Origin: JBHOQX01 sp042408595
GTDB lineage: Bacteria > Chloroflexota > Chloroflexia > Chloroflexales > Roseiflexaceae
Direction of reading: 5' to 3'
Assembly (NCBI GenBank): GCA_042408595.1
Contig: JBHOQX010000098.1
Location: 1 to 64,000, forward strand
Length of the DNA: 64,000 bases
The translations under genes and the position numbers were made by a program. The number at the start of each line of letters is the position of its first letter. Position 1 is the first letter of the stretch. Below the pieces are notes generated by a model. It was given only the letters and a program-made list of their open reading frames with translations, did no database searches and was not told the origin of the DNA. Positions 8,793 to 17,419 of this stretch are shown in pieces.

Positions 8793-8850
8793 TGGCGTGC
8801 GCGGAGGGGAGGTTTGGAGGGGCGAACCCCGCTCCGAGACCCCGTCGCGG
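8793..8850. repeat. Dispersed intergenic repeat, family R, copy 1
   Basis: GC-rich spacer between the ATPase and permease genes. From GCGTGCGCGGAGGGGAGGTT it aligns over about 60 bases with 56561-56640 and more loosely with 17420-17485. The core pairs GGAGGGGCGAACCCC as a short hairpin. It is non-coding. Confidence 0.6.
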
Positions 8851-8884
8851 GCGACCGCGTAAATCCTGTACCTGAGGTGGGACG

Positions 8885-10219
8885 ATGACAACAACAGTAA
8901 CACACGCAGACAGCCGACAGGCACCTGGAGACAGCGACGAGGCGCTCATCCTCCCGCCGCTGGACGACCGGGCGGCCAGCACGGTCAGCCTGGGAGAGGT
9001 GGCGCGCCTGGCGATCGACAGCCTGCGCGCCAATACGGGCCGCTCGCTGCTGACGATGCTCGGGGTGATCATCGGTGTGGCAGCGGTGGTGACGCTGATG
9101 GGGCTCGGTGCGGGCGCCAGCAATTCGATCACCGGCCAGATCCAGGCGATCGGCACAAATGTCCTGACCATCGTGCCCGGCTCACCGAACAACCGCGGCC
9201 CCGGCCAGTTCAACACGGCGCAGACGCTGACTCTGGCCGATGCCGAGGCGATCGCCGCGCTGCGCCTGCCGGTCACCGGCCCGTCGCCGCAGTTCGGCAG
9301 CAGCGCCCAGATCGTTGCCCCGGCCGCCGATCACAATGCGACCGTCACCGGCGTGACCGCAGCCTACCAGCCGATCAACAACCTGACGCTGGCCGCAGGC
9401 TCGTTCATCAGCGACGACGCCGTGCGCAGCGCGTCGCCAGATGTCGTGCTTGGTGCGAACCTGGCGAAGGAACTGTTCGGGAGCGGGCAGGCGATCGGCC
9501 AGACGGTCCGGGTGAACAACCAGGCACTGCGGGTGATCGGCGTCCTGAACGTGAAAGGCGGGGGCGCGTTCGGCTCGGTGGACGACCAGGCGCTTGTGCC
9601 GATCACGTTCGCGCAGCAGCGGCTCTTCGGCGGCCGCACCCCCGATGGGAACGGCTGGCGCGTCTCGTCGATCACGGTTTCCGTCACGAACAGCAGCGAC
9701 ATCGCGTACGTCCAGGAGCGCATAGCCGCGCTGTTGCGCGAGCGGCATAACCTCGCCGCGGACGGCTCCAGCGACGATTTTCAGGCGATCAACCAGGCGT
9801 CGTTCCTTAGCACGCTGACGATGGTCACCACCATGCTGACCGCCTTTCTGGCGGCGGTCGCCGGCATCTCACTGCTGGTCGGCGGCATCGGGATCATGAA
9901 CATCATGCTGGTCAGCGTCACCGAGCGCACACGGGAGATTGGCCTGCGGAAGGCCGTCGGGGCGCGCCCGCGCGACATCCTGCTCCAGTTCGTCGCGGAG
10001 GCGCTGGCGCTGAGCCTGACCGGCGGGCTGATCGGGCTGCTGGTCGGCAGCATCGTGCCCGTGGCGGTGACGCTGCTCGGCGTGCTGAACGCGCCGGTAA
10101 CCGCGAGCGCGGCGCTGCTGGCGGTCGGTTTCTCGGTTGCGGTCGGGCTGTTTTTCGGGATCTACCCGGCGCGGCGTGCATCGCAGCTCAACCCGATCGA
10201 CGCACTGCGATACGAGTGA
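8885..10219 (+). CDS. MacB/FtsX-family ABC permease
   Basis: A 444-residue permease. After a 40-residue cytoplasmic start there is one membrane helix (about 48-72, LLTMLGVIIGVAAVVTLMGL). A large extracytoplasmic MacB_PCD domain (about 80-310) follows, then an FtsX domain with three helices at the C-terminus, including GISLLVGGIGIMNIMLVSVT and the TREIGLRKAVGA motif. It uses the ATPase encoded 160 bases upstream and the MacA-like adaptor. The gap before it is filled by a dispersed repeat rather than a new obvious promoter, so it is probably cotranscribed. Confidence 0.93.
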   Translation: MTTTVTHADSRQAPGDSDEALILPPLDDRAASTVSLGEVARLAIDSLRANTGRSLLTMLGVIIGVAAVVTLMGLGAGASNSITGQIQAIGTNVLTIVPGSPNNRGPGQFNTAQTLTLADAEAIAALRLPVTGPSPQFGSSAQIVAPAADHNATVTGVTAAYQPINNLTLAAGSFISDDAVRSASPDVVLGANLAKELFGSGQAIGQTVRVNNQALRVIGVLNVKGGGAFGSVDDQALVPITFAQQRLFGGRTPDGNGWRVSSITVSVTNSSDIAYVQERIAALLRERHNLAADGSSDDFQAINQASFLSTLTMVTTMLTAFLAAVAGISLLVGGIGIMNIMLVSVTERTREIGLRKAVGARPRDILLQFVAEALALSLTGGLIGLLVGSIVPVAVTLLGVLNAPVTASAALLAVGFSVAVGLFFGIYPARRASQLNPIDALRYE

Positions 10220-10234
10220 TGGCCGCATCGCCAC

Positions 10235-11428
10235 CTACGGCACCGGCCCCCAGAACGCCGCCACCCCTTCGGCGACCGGGGCTGGCTCGCCGCCGTCCGC
10301 CGGCATGACGACGATCAGCGGCAGTCCCTCGACGACCGCCGGCACTGCCAGCGCGCTCGCGTCCGGGGCCCAGAGCCGGTGGCTCAAGGCGTACTGGTCG
10401 AAAAACGGCAGCAACTGGGTGAGAAACAGCTCGGTCGGCGCGAAGCCGGCCAGATGCCGCCGCCGCCCGTTCGCGACCGTCACCAGCGACATGTCGAGCA
10501 GCGCCACGTCGTCCGCCGCTCCGCCGGCGCGGGCGGCGGCGGGCGTCCGGCCATTGGCGTAGAAACCGTTGGCCGGGAGCCGCCCGGGGCTACGCCGCGG
10601 CGGGCCGGCGAGCGTCAGGCAGGCGATCGTCCGGCCATCCGGCGCCCAGAAGAACGCCAGGACATCTTCTTCCACCAGCGTGCGCGGCGTCCGGCTGCCG
10701 GGGTAGTACAGGCGCAGCGGGCCATACCACGAGCGCGCCGGCCGTGTCGGGCAGATCGCCGCGAGTTGATCGCGCACCGGGCTCCAGCCGAGCGCGACCG
10801 CGCCGTGGTGCGGCATGGCCAGTAAGGGCGGGCCGCCCGTCCGCGCGATCACCAGCGACGAGACGCCGTCGTCGTCCAGGCGGGCGTAGGCGTGGTATTG
10901 GCCGCTCGGCGAGATGCCGGGGGTCTGAAACAGGCCCGGCGCGGATTCGAGCGCCGCGCTCATGCCGTCCACGCGGAGCACAGCCAGCGTGCCGGCCGCG
11001 CCGAAGCCGCGATGCACCAGCATCTGGTCGCTCGTCGGCGCCCATTGCCAGAAGCAGGGCCGCCCGGTGGCGAGCAACCGCGCCGGGCCGCCGCGCGGCG
11101 CGAGATGCAAGCCCATGTCATCGGTCGGGTGCGTCGCCAGAAAGCCGAGGTAGCGCCCGTCGGGCGACCAGTAGAGATAGAACGGGCGGTGCGCCGCGCT
11201 CGTATGCAGCGTCTCCGCCCCCTCGCTCGCATGCGCTTCGTCGCGCAGCACAAACACGCCGCCGTGGTCGGGCGCGCTGCCGATCACGGCCAGCGCCGCG
11301 CCGTCCGGCGACCAAGCCGGAAACTGGTAGTAGCGGCCCGGCGCCGTGAGCAGGCGGGGCGTGCCGCCATCCGCCGCGACGGTACCGAGCAGCCCTCCGG
11401 AGGTGATCAGTGCGATGCGACCAGGCAT
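10235..11428 (-). CDS. WD40-like/TolB-type beta-propeller protein
   Basis: A 397-residue protein made of repeated blades with the TolB/WD40-like signature W-SPDG. Examples are FPAWSPDGAALAVI, YLYWSPDGRYLGFL and FFWAPDGRTIACL. There is no signal peptide, so it is probably cytoplasmic, and no attached protease domain. Propellers of this kind bind proteins or peptides; the partner here is unknown. The gene is convergent with the MacB-type permease, the two stops being only 15 bases apart. Confidence 0.75.
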   Translation of the reverse strand: MPGRIALITSGGLLGTVAADGGTPRLLTAPGRYYQFPAWSPDGAALAVIGSAPDHGGVFVLRDEAHASEGAETLHTSAAHRPFYLYWSPDGRYLGFLATHPTDDMGLHLAPRGGPARLLATGRPCFWQWAPTSDQMLVHRGFGAAGTLAVLRVDGMSAALESAPGLFQTPGISPSGQYHAYARLDDDGVSSLVIARTGGPPLLAMPHHGAVALGWSPVRDQLAAICPTRPARSWYGPLRLYYPGSRTPRTLVEEDVLAFFWAPDGRTIACLTLAGPPRRSPGRLPANGFYANGRTPAAARAGGAADDVALLDMSLVTVANGRRRHLAGFAPTELFLTQLLPFFDQYALSHRLWAPDASALAVPAVVEGLPLIVVMPADGGEPAPVAEGVAAFWGPVP

Positions 11429-11588
11429 AGGCGGTGGGTGACAGGCGGTGAGCGCACAGAGGGCGCATGGCAGCGGACGCCCCCCGGCCTGCCCCCTACG
11501 GGGGACCGCCGGGGCGAAGGACGGATGACGACAGCGATCCCGCCACGCTCAAGGCCGTACCGTATCGATATGGCCTGCCTTCATCCAT

Positions 11589-11616
11589 CGTCCGTCGTCC
11601 TCCGTCCGTCGTCCTC
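11589..11616. repeat. 14-bp tandem repeat in a GGACG-rich spacer
   Basis: CGTCCGTCGTCCTC occurs twice in perfect tandem with a partial third copy. The spacer 11429-11719 (291 bases) otherwise holds GGACG-type low-complexity DNA and the promoter at its 3' end. Similar spacers are at 24755-24860 and 41930-42075. Confidence 0.6.
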
Positions 11617-11677
11617 CGTCCATCCGCCCTTGCACTCCGGCATAGTGTACCAGACTTCCGCTCCGGCGTGGGCGGTG

Positions 11678-11686
11678 TGCTATACT
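11678..11686 (+). promoter_or_regulatory. Extended -10 promoter for the decarboxylase
   Basis: TGCTATACT (TG-n-TATACT), 33 bases before the ATG at 11720, with no good -35. The same element recurs in front of several genes in the window. Confidence 0.6.
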
Positions 11687-11719
11687 GCGCCGGGCAGGAG
11701 GTTGTGGGAAGGAACGGGC

Positions 11720-12895
11720 ATGCAGACGACCGTACCGGCCGGGTTCGAGGACACCGTCGCGTCGATGGCCGCATCGCATGCGGCGATTCTGGCGGCGCTG
11801 CGCGACGCGGGCATCGCGCCGGAGCCGCCGCCGCGCCTGGAGCCGGGGCGGGCGCGCGGGGCCGCCGCGGCCCGCGCCCACCCGATGCAGGGGGTGCTCA
11901 AGTACCACGGCATGAGCGACTGGCGCTGGCGCATCGCCTTCCTGCCGAGCATCTCGGTGACGAGCGACGCCGGGTACACGACGACGTATGTCGAGTTCGA
12001 CCCGACGCTCAGCCGCGATAGCCTGGTGATCGGCGGGCGTGAGGCGAGCGGGCGCGAGCTGGATCGTGCCGTGCAAAGCCTGGACGTCGTCCGCCAACTG
12101 GCGGGGGTCAGCAGCCGCGCCCGGGTCGTCTCGCGCAACATCGTGCGGGCCAGCCGGCCCGGCAAGGGCCTGGGCACCAGCGCCTCGGCCTCGGCGGCAC
12201 TGGCGACCGCGGCGATCGCGGCGCTCTGGGGCGCCGAGGCAGTGACACAGCGCCGCTTCGTCAGCACTATCGCCCGGCTGCTGGCCGGCTCCGGCTGCCG
12301 CAGCGCCGCAGGCGGGCTGGCGCTCTGGCTCTCGTACCCCGGCATTCCCCAGGAGGAGAGCTTCGCCGTGCGGCTCGATACCCGTGGGCAGCTCGATGGC
12401 CTGCGCCTGATCACGGTGCCGATCGACTCGCGTATCGGGCTGAAGACCGAACAGGCCCACGCCGACGCGCCGCACAGCTCTTTTTTCCGTAGCTGGATGT
12501 TGAGCCGCGGTGCGGAAGTCCTCGAGTGCATCGCGGCGGCCCATGCCGGCGACTGGCGCGCCGTGGGCGCGTGGGCCGAGCTCGACAGCATCCGGCTGCA
12601 CGGCGTCACCATGTCCGGCAGCCGCGAGAACAAACTGATCGGCTGGGAACCGGAGAACATCACCCTCTTCCGGCTGTGCAACGACCTACGCGCCACCGGT
12701 GTGCCGGTCTACTGCTCGACCGACACCGGGCCAACGGCCGTGTTTCTGACGCACCGCGATCATGAAGAGGCGGTGGTCGCAGGAATCGAGGCACTTGGGC
12801 TCGGGTTGGAGATCGTCCGTGGGCGCGTCGCCGGCGGGTCCGAATTGGTCGACCTCGACACGGCCTGTGCGGAGCTGAGCCAGGAAGAACGATAA
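11720..12895 (+). CDS. Mevalonate-5-phosphate / diphosphomevalonate decarboxylase (GHMP superfamily)
   Basis: A 391-residue cytoplasmic enzyme of isoprenoid synthesis. The GHMP ATP-binding motif is GKGLGTSASASAALA. The expected catalytic Lys, Arg and Asp are visible in VLKYHG (K61), GSGCRSAAGG and STDTGPTAVF. Diphosphomevalonate decarboxylases make isopentenyl diphosphate; in Roseiflexus castenholzii a close relative decarboxylates mevalonate 5-phosphate instead, giving isopentenyl phosphate. This protein shares the extended N-terminus and overall plan expected of that group, but substrate choice cannot be read from the sequence with certainty. The start at 11720 follows GGAAGGA and a good promoter. 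The long upstream extension of the frame (10892-11719) runs antisense to the propeller gene and is not coding. No other mevalonate gene is nearby. Confidence 0.85.
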   Translation: MQTTVPAGFEDTVASMAASHAAILAALRDAGIAPEPPPRLEPGRARGAAAARAHPMQGVLKYHGMSDWRWRIAFLPSISVTSDAGYTTTYVEFDPTLSRDSLVIGGREASGRELDRAVQSLDVVRQLAGVSSRARVVSRNIVRASRPGKGLGTSASASAALATAAIAALWGAEAVTQRRFVSTIARLLAGSGCRSAAGGLALWLSYPGIPQEESFAVRLDTRGQLDGLRLITVPIDSRIGLKTEQAHADAPHSSFFRSWMLSRGAEVLECIAAAHAGDWRAVGAWAELDSIRLHGVTMSGSRENKLIGWEPENITLFRLCNDLRATGVPVYCSTDTGPTAVFLTHRDHEEAVVAGIEALGLGLEIVRGRVAGGSELVDLDTACAELSQEER

Positions 12896-12969
12896 CCGGC
12901 ATCCCCGGCTTGCTCGCCGTCGCACATGGCGACCTACACGCCGCCAGCCTCACGGCAGCGCGCCAGCTT

Positions 12970-14619
12970 TCAGTCGCCCCCGCTGGCCAGCAGGCGCGCC
13001 GCCTGCTCTGCGCGAACCGCCAGGTCGCCGCGGCCACGCTCGCGCCACGCGACCGGCCAGACATCCAGTTCCTGCCGGATCTCGCTCCGCCGGTCGAGCG
13101 CCTGCAACAGCGCTACGCCGCGCTCGATGTCGCCGCGCCAGATACAGGTGTAGCCAAGCTGCTTGGCGATCGACTGATCGGAAGGGAGCGCGGCCAGAGC
13201 GGCGACGAGATCGTGCTCGGCTTGTGCAAAATCACCCTCCAACGCTGCCAGGTGCCCCTCGCGCGCCAACGCCACCGCCGACGCTGGCTCGATCTGATGG
13301 CCGCGCCCGGCCCACCAGCGGGCATCGTGCCGCAGCGCCGCGCGCTCGGTGTCGGTCAGGCCAGGGGCGAGCTGCGCCCGCGCCTGGAGCACCGCGGCGG
13401 CGTTCGCGCAGGCCACGGCCAGCAGCGCCGGCCCGGCGAGCGCCATGGCAACCAGCGCGGCGCCAGCGAACAACACGGCCTGCCCGCGCCGCGGCCGCAG
13501 CCAAGTCAGCGGCCGGTCGTCCGCCAGGCGCGCGGCGGCCACCGCCACGCCGAAGCAGCCCCAGATCATAAGCATCGCCGGCCAGGCGGTGTCGTACTGC
13601 GGCGCGTCCGTCAGGCCGTGCAGCAAGGCGACGGCGCACCCGACCGCGGCGCTCCAGCGCAGCGCCGGCAGCGGCCCATCCGGCCGGCGCAGCCCGCGGG
13701 CGACCAGCCGCCCGGAGGCCAGCAGCAGCGCGGCGAACCCCAGCAACCCCAGCAGCCCCTGCGCCAGCCAAATGCCGAGCAGCAGGTTGTGCGCGTAGCC
13801 GACGAACGGGACCTGAATCAGCAGCTGGAACCGGGAGTAGACCTCACCAAACGTCGCACCGCCGCCGATCCCGGTGAACGGAAAATCGAGCGCGAGCAGA
13901 AAGCTGTTGCGGTAGAGCGTCAGCCGATCGCCGGCGCGGTCGATCGCCGAATCGAGCACGCGCTGCAGCGGCGTCGGGCGCAGCAGCAGGAGCGCAGCGC
14001 CCAGGAGCGCCGCGGCGAGCAGCCCGAGCGCCAAGGCGAAGCGGCGCCCGGCGAACGCCGGCAGACGCCCATGTCCTGCCGTTGCCGCGAGCACGCCCAG
14101 CGCCGCCGCGACGGCCAGCGCCGCCCACGCGCCGCGCGAGGCCGTCAGCAGGACACCCAGCGCGATGAACGCCGCCGCCGCGCTCCACGCCCCGCGCCGC
14201 CAGCCACGGGCGCTCAGCGCCAGGCCGATGGCCAGCGGCAGCGCGACTTCGAGGAACGCCGCCGCGGCGTTCGCGTCGATGCGCGCCGCGACCAGCCGCG
14301 GAAACGGGCGGCTCAGCAGGCCACCCAGCCGGGCAACAGGGCCGAATTTTGCGTCGAAGCCGAGGTGCCGGTACTGCGCGCCCAGCAGCAGGGCGAAGGC
14401 CGCCGCCGACAGCGCCAGGACGCCGGCGCACCACAACACCCGGCGCGGCTCGCGCCCGAGCAGGACGACCGTGCCATAGATCGCCGCCCCGGCGAACAGC
14501 GCGGCGAGCCACGGCAGCGTCAGCCGCGGGTCGTAGGCGACCGCCAGGCCGAGCGCACCGCCGAGCAGAAACAGCGCGATCGGCATGGCCAGCGGGAGGG
14601 TGGGCCGTCGAGTCGTCAT
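12970..14619 (-). CDS. O-antigen ligase-like polytopic membrane protein with C-terminal repeats
   Basis: A 549-residue protein. About ten hydrophobic segments fill residues 10-430, with a loop carrying the Wzy/WaaL-type pattern (FTGIGGGATFGEVYSRFQ, then YAHNLLLGIWLAQG). The C-terminal 120 residues are soluble and helical, resembling TPR units (EREGHLAALEGDFAQAEHDL-like). Such proteins polymerise or ligate cell-surface polysaccharides outside the membrane. The ATG at 14619 was preferred because a TACAAT -10 lies only 6 bases upstream; the frame continues to 14751 without a site. It is divergent from the HerA-like ATPase gene. Confidence 0.8.
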   Translation of the reverse strand: MTTRRPTLPLAMPIALFLLGGALGLAVAYDPRLTLPWLAALFAGAAIYGTVVLLGREPRRVLWCAGVLALSAAAFALLLGAQYRHLGFDAKFGPVARLGGLLSRPFPRLVAARIDANAAAAFLEVALPLAIGLALSARGWRRGAWSAAAAFIALGVLLTASRGAWAALAVAAALGVLAATAGHGRLPAFAGRRFALALGLLAAALLGAALLLLRPTPLQRVLDSAIDRAGDRLTLYRNSFLLALDFPFTGIGGGATFGEVYSRFQLLIQVPFVGYAHNLLLGIWLAQGLLGLLGFAALLLASGRLVARGLRRPDGPLPALRWSAAVGCAVALLHGLTDAPQYDTAWPAMLMIWGCFGVAVAAARLADDRPLTWLRPRRGQAVLFAGAALVAMALAGPALLAVACANAAAVLQARAQLAPGLTDTERAALRHDARWWAGRGHQIEPASAVALAREGHLAALEGDFAQAEHDLVAALAALPSDQSIAKQLGYTCIWRGDIERGVALLQALDRRSEIRQELDVWPVAWRERGRGDLAVRAEQAARLLASGGD

Positions 14620-14625
14620 ACCCCG

Positions 14626-14631
14626 ATTGTA
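14626..14631 (-). promoter_or_regulatory. -10 element implying a leaderless mRNA
   Basis: TACAAT on the minus strand, ending 6 bases before the ATG at 14619. Transcription would start at or beside the initiation codon. No clear -35 is visible. Confidence 0.35.
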
Positions 14632-14674
14632 CCGGACGGCGGGCGCCGTCGCGATGAAACGCGGCGGGCCGAGC

Positions 14675-14692
14675 GATGACAATCTTGTCATC
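14675..14692. promoter_or_regulatory. Perfect 8-bp inverted repeat
   Basis: GATGACAA-TC-TTGTCATC in the divergent spacer, just upstream of the first LexA-like site. It shares the 11-mer ATCTTGTCATC with the spacer repeat at 47980-48005, so it may be a dispersed repeat rather than a specific operator. Confidence 0.5.
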
Positions 14693-14698
14693 CCGCTT

Positions 14699-14714
14699 TC
14701 GAACAAAAGTTCGA
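14699..14714. promoter_or_regulatory. LexA-like palindrome, distal site
   Basis: TCGAAC-AAAA-GTTCGA, a perfect 6-bp inverted repeat with a 4-base spacer. It matches the GAAC-N4-GTTC core of LexA boxes known from Bacillus and relatives. It lies 32 bases upstream of the -35. Confidence 0.6.
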
Positions 14715-14745
14715 TTAATTCTTTACACCGCCACGCGAACCCCCC

Positions 14746-14773
14746 TTGCATTTCCGCACATCGGTGCTATACT
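14746..14773 (+). promoter_or_regulatory. Sigma-70-type promoter with extended -10
   Basis: TTGCAT, a 16-base spacer, then TATACT preceded by TG-C. Expected transcription start is near 14780, inside the proximal LexA-like site. Confidence 0.7.
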
Positions 14774-14774
14774 T

Positions 14775-14788
14775 GGAACGTGTGTTCC
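14775..14788. promoter_or_regulatory. LexA-like palindrome, proximal site
   Basis: GGAAC-GTGT-GTTCC directly after the -10, covering the expected transcription start. A repressor bound here would block initiation. With the site at 14699-14714 it brackets the promoter. Confidence 0.65.
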
Positions 14789-14823
14789 GCAAAAGTGTTC
14801 GGGTGAAGCCGCGAGAGGAAGAG

Positions 14824-16620
14824 ATGCGACCGATTCGCGAGCGAGAGGAGCCGTTCGGCGCCCAGAGCGCGCCGCCTGTTCTGGCAGACACCCGGCCGTC
14901 GATCAGCGCCCCCGTTGCGGTGATCGGCAGTCCGAACTCGACCACCACATTCACCGTCGATATCCTCGAAACGGCCCGCAACCGCGCCCTCGACCACGCC
15001 TGGGTCACGTTCGAGGTCACCGAACGCTACAACGGCAAGTCCTACCGCAAACGCGCGCTCTGCCAGCTCGGCGGGATCGTCACCCGCAACCGCTGGCACG
15101 AGGACCCGACCATTCGGGCCGTGATCAAGCACCAGGGCGCGCTCCCGGCCCTCTCCGGCGAGAGCGACCTGACGGCGGCACAGCTCTCCGCCCTCGGCGT
15201 CTTTCTGCTCGACGACCAGGGGCACGTGGTGCGGCGGACGACCCTCTCGACGCCGCCGCCCTCCGGCACGCCGGTCTACCCGGCCGATGCGGGCACGCTC
15301 CAGGACCTCGTCCACACCGAGCCGGGCATCTTCTACGGCGGCCAGTCGCCCGGCGACGGCCTGCCCGTCCCGCTGACGCTGCGGCACTTCGGCTCGACCG
15401 AGGCCGGCGGCTTCGGCGAGGCGGTGATGCTCGGCATCTTCGGCCAGACCCGCAGCGGCAAATCGATCCTGGCGGCGCAGTTGCTGGCCGGTTTCGCCGC
15501 CAACCCCAGCCTCGGCATCCTGGTGCTCGATCCGCAGGGCGAGTTCGGGCGCGACCGCTTCGCCGCCGGCGATCACCGGGTGGACTTCAGCCTGCGCCGG
15601 CTGTTCGGCAGTCTGCGCACCCGCCGTGAGGTGGAGGTCGTGACCACCGACGACGTCGCGCTCGAAGGGGCCGAGGCGTTCACCGAACTGCTGCGCCGGT
15701 CCGGCTTTTTCGAGAGCCTGGGCTTCAAAGGTGCCAACAAAGAGCGCGAAGCCGCCGCCCGGCTGGCCGGCCTGCTGGCCGAACTAACCGACGGCGACGG
15801 GCGCCGCCGCCCGATCCGAGACCTGCATGCCGCCGACCTGCCGCTACTCATCCGCGACCTGGCGCGCTTCGCCGACGTGATCTACGCTACCCGCCCCGGC
15901 ACCACGCCCGGCGAAGGCCAGCGCGCCGCCGATGTGCTCGCGCGCTTTGGACTGGACGAAACCCGGCTCCGGCGCATCTGGAACGACGCGCTCCGCGCTT
16001 TCCGCAGTGACGACGGCCGCCTCCCGCTCTCGCAACTCATTCATAAAGTGCTGGCCGAGCGCGCCGTCGTCGTCCTGTCCTTCGCGCAGGACGGCGCCGA
16101 CGACACGCCGTACTTTCTGCTGAATGAGATTCTGAGCAGGCTTCGTTATGTCATTCATCGGTCGTTCCAGAACGGGCAGACCTCGAACGCCCTGGTGCTG
16201 CTCGATGAGGCGCACCTGTTCGCCGGGGAGCACGCCGCGGAGAGCGCAGATGGCGCGCGGACGCGCAGCCTGCTGGCGCAGAGTATCCGCATGACCGGCA
16301 AGTACGGCGTCGGCTGGATGTTTGTTACACAGACGCTCCACGATTTCGATAAGACGATCTTACGTCAACTTCAGGTAAAAATCTTCGGCCAGGGGTTCAA
16401 GCTCGGCGCGGACCGGGAGTATGTCGAGACCGAGCTCGGCCGCGAGGGGTTCGCGCGCTACTGTTCGCTGCCAGACCCGAAGCGCACCGGGCGCTACACG
16501 TTCATGATCACCGGGCCGATCGTGGCGCTCGGCAGCCTCGGTACGCCGCTGGTGCTCCAGGGCTTCCGCGCCGCCGAGGACCTGATGCGTGCCAATCCGC
16601 ACTGCTTCCAGGCGCGGTGA
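14824..16620 (+). CDS. HerA/DUF87-type ATPase (VirB4/FtsK-like), possibly SOS-regulated
   Basis: A 598-residue protein. The N-terminal 110 residues are beta-rich, like a HAS-barrel. A RecA-like ATPase follows, with Walker A GQTRSGKS (about residues 206-213) and Walker B ALVLLDEAHLFAGE (about 455-467). Between them is an all-helical insert (about 280-390). The C-terminus has the HerA-like GQGFKLGADREYV and GRYTFMITGP stretches. HerA-family hexamers pump DNA; in archaea HerA works with the nuclease NurA, but no nurA-like gene is adjacent. The start is the ATG after GAGAGGAAGAG; the frame extends to 14746 but that part is the promoter. Two LexA-like palindromes flank the promoter, so induction by DNA damage is plausible. 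Confidence 0.8.
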   Translation: MRPIREREEPFGAQSAPPVLADTRPSISAPVAVIGSPNSTTTFTVDILETARNRALDHAWVTFEVTERYNGKSYRKRALCQLGGIVTRNRWHEDPTIRAVIKHQGALPALSGESDLTAAQLSALGVFLLDDQGHVVRRTTLSTPPPSGTPVYPADAGTLQDLVHTEPGIFYGGQSPGDGLPVPLTLRHFGSTEAGGFGEAVMLGIFGQTRSGKSILAAQLLAGFAANPSLGILVLDPQGEFGRDRFAAGDHRVDFSLRRLFGSLRTRREVEVVTTDDVALEGAEAFTELLRRSGFFESLGFKGANKEREAAARLAGLLAELTDGDGRRRPIRDLHAADLPLLIRDLARFADVIYATRPGTTPGEGQRAADVLARFGLDETRLRRIWNDALRAFRSDDGRLPLSQLIHKVLAERAVVVLSFAQDGADDTPYFLLNEILSRLRYVIHRSFQNGQTSNALVLLDEAHLFAGEHAAESADGARTRSLLAQSIRMTGKYGVGWMFVTQTLHDFDKTILRQLQVKIFGQGFKLGADREYVETELGREGFARYCSLPDPKRTGRYTFMITGPIVALGSLGTPLVLQGFRAAEDLMRANPHCFQAR

Positions 16621-16642
16621 CTGACAGGATGAGGCGGTGCCA

Positions 16643-17419
16643 ATGAAGCTGTGGCACACTGTGATCTGGTGGCTAGGCGTTGCCTCGCTCGCTCACCATG
16701 ACTCGGTCCGCATGCACGTTGCCCCATGGTGCATGGTGCCTTCCGCCATCCATGCGCCGTTCTCATCCCTTTACGACGGCGCACGCCCCGGCGAAACGCC
16801 GGATCGGCAGGGCTTTGAGTTCATCCGCTACAATCTCACCACCTTCGACCCAAAGGCGACGCAGACGTGGGCCGACGGCGCGACCACGCTCGATACCTGG
16901 GCGGTCGCCGGCGACGCGGCGGTCTACCGGGCGCGCCCGGCCGCGCTGCCGCCGCTCGACCGTGCCGCCGGGTTCACGGTGCGCGTCGTCGTGCAGGTGC
17001 TGCGCGAGGAGCACACCAGCCCGGATCGCGCCGGGTGGAGCATCACGGCGCTCGGCAGCGACGCGCGCGGGATCGAGTTGGGCTTCTGGGAAGGGAGCGT
17101 GTGGGCTCAGGAGGGCGGCACGCCGCCGGCGCTCTTCACCCGCGCCGAACATGCGGCGTTCGACACGACTCGCGGGTTGGTGGCCTACGAACTGACGGTG
17201 CGTGGCGACCGCTACACGCTGACCGCCGACGGCACGCCCCTGCTCAGCGGCCCGGTGCGCGACTACGGGGCGTTCGCCGGCCCGCTCGACCCGTACGAGA
17301 CGCCGAACTTCCTGGCGCTGAGCGACAACACCTCGTCGGCGCGCGCCACCGTGCGGCTGGCGGCGGTCGCGGTGGGGGCCGGCCATCGGCAGTTTCTGCC
17401 GCTCATCAGCAGGACGTAG
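16643..17419 (+). CDS. Secreted lectin-like (concanavalin-fold) protein with FLPLI C-terminal motif
   Basis: A 258-residue protein of unknown function. Residues 1-17 (MKLWHTVIWWLGVASLA) look like a signal peptide. About 45-245 is beta-rich and resembles LamG/concanavalin-like domains (DTWAVAGDAAVYRARP, GIELGFWEGSVWAQE). It ends HRQFLPLISRT, which parallels the VYLPL ending of the secreted subtilase at 30142-32601. The start is the ATG after GAGG; a GTG two codons earlier is possible. The DNA for residues 20-40 (CCATGGTGCATGGTGC) is low-complexity and may be absorbed spacer. It begins 22 bases after the HerA-like gene. Confidence 0.6.
   Translation: MKLWHTVIWWLGVASLAHHDSVRMHVAPWCMVPSAIHAPFSSLYDGARPGETPDRQGFEFIRYNLTTFDPKATQTWADGATTLDTWAVAGDAAVYRARPAALPPLDRAAGFTVRVVVQVLREEHTSPDRAGWSITALGSDARGIELGFWEGSVWAQEGGTPPALFTRAEHAAFDTTRGLVAYELTVRGDRYTLTADGTPLLSGPVRDYGAFAGPLDPYETPNFLALSDNTSSARATVRLAAVAVGAGHRQFLPLISRT

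Noticed and set aside
10892..11719. N-terminal extension of the mevalonate-phosphate decarboxylase frame
   Set aside because: It runs antisense to the beta-propeller gene and crosses the promoter at 11678-11686. The ATG at 11720 has a good ribosome site.
12910..14679. A 589-codon plus-strand frame antisense to the O-antigen-ligase-like gene
   Set aside because: Its translation is Arg/Gln/Pro-rich with no motif. The minus strand encodes a coherent membrane protein with many helices.
14746..14823. N-terminal extension of the HerA-like ATPase
   Set aside because: The frame opens at TTG inside the -35 box of the promoter; the ATG at 14824 has a ribosome site.
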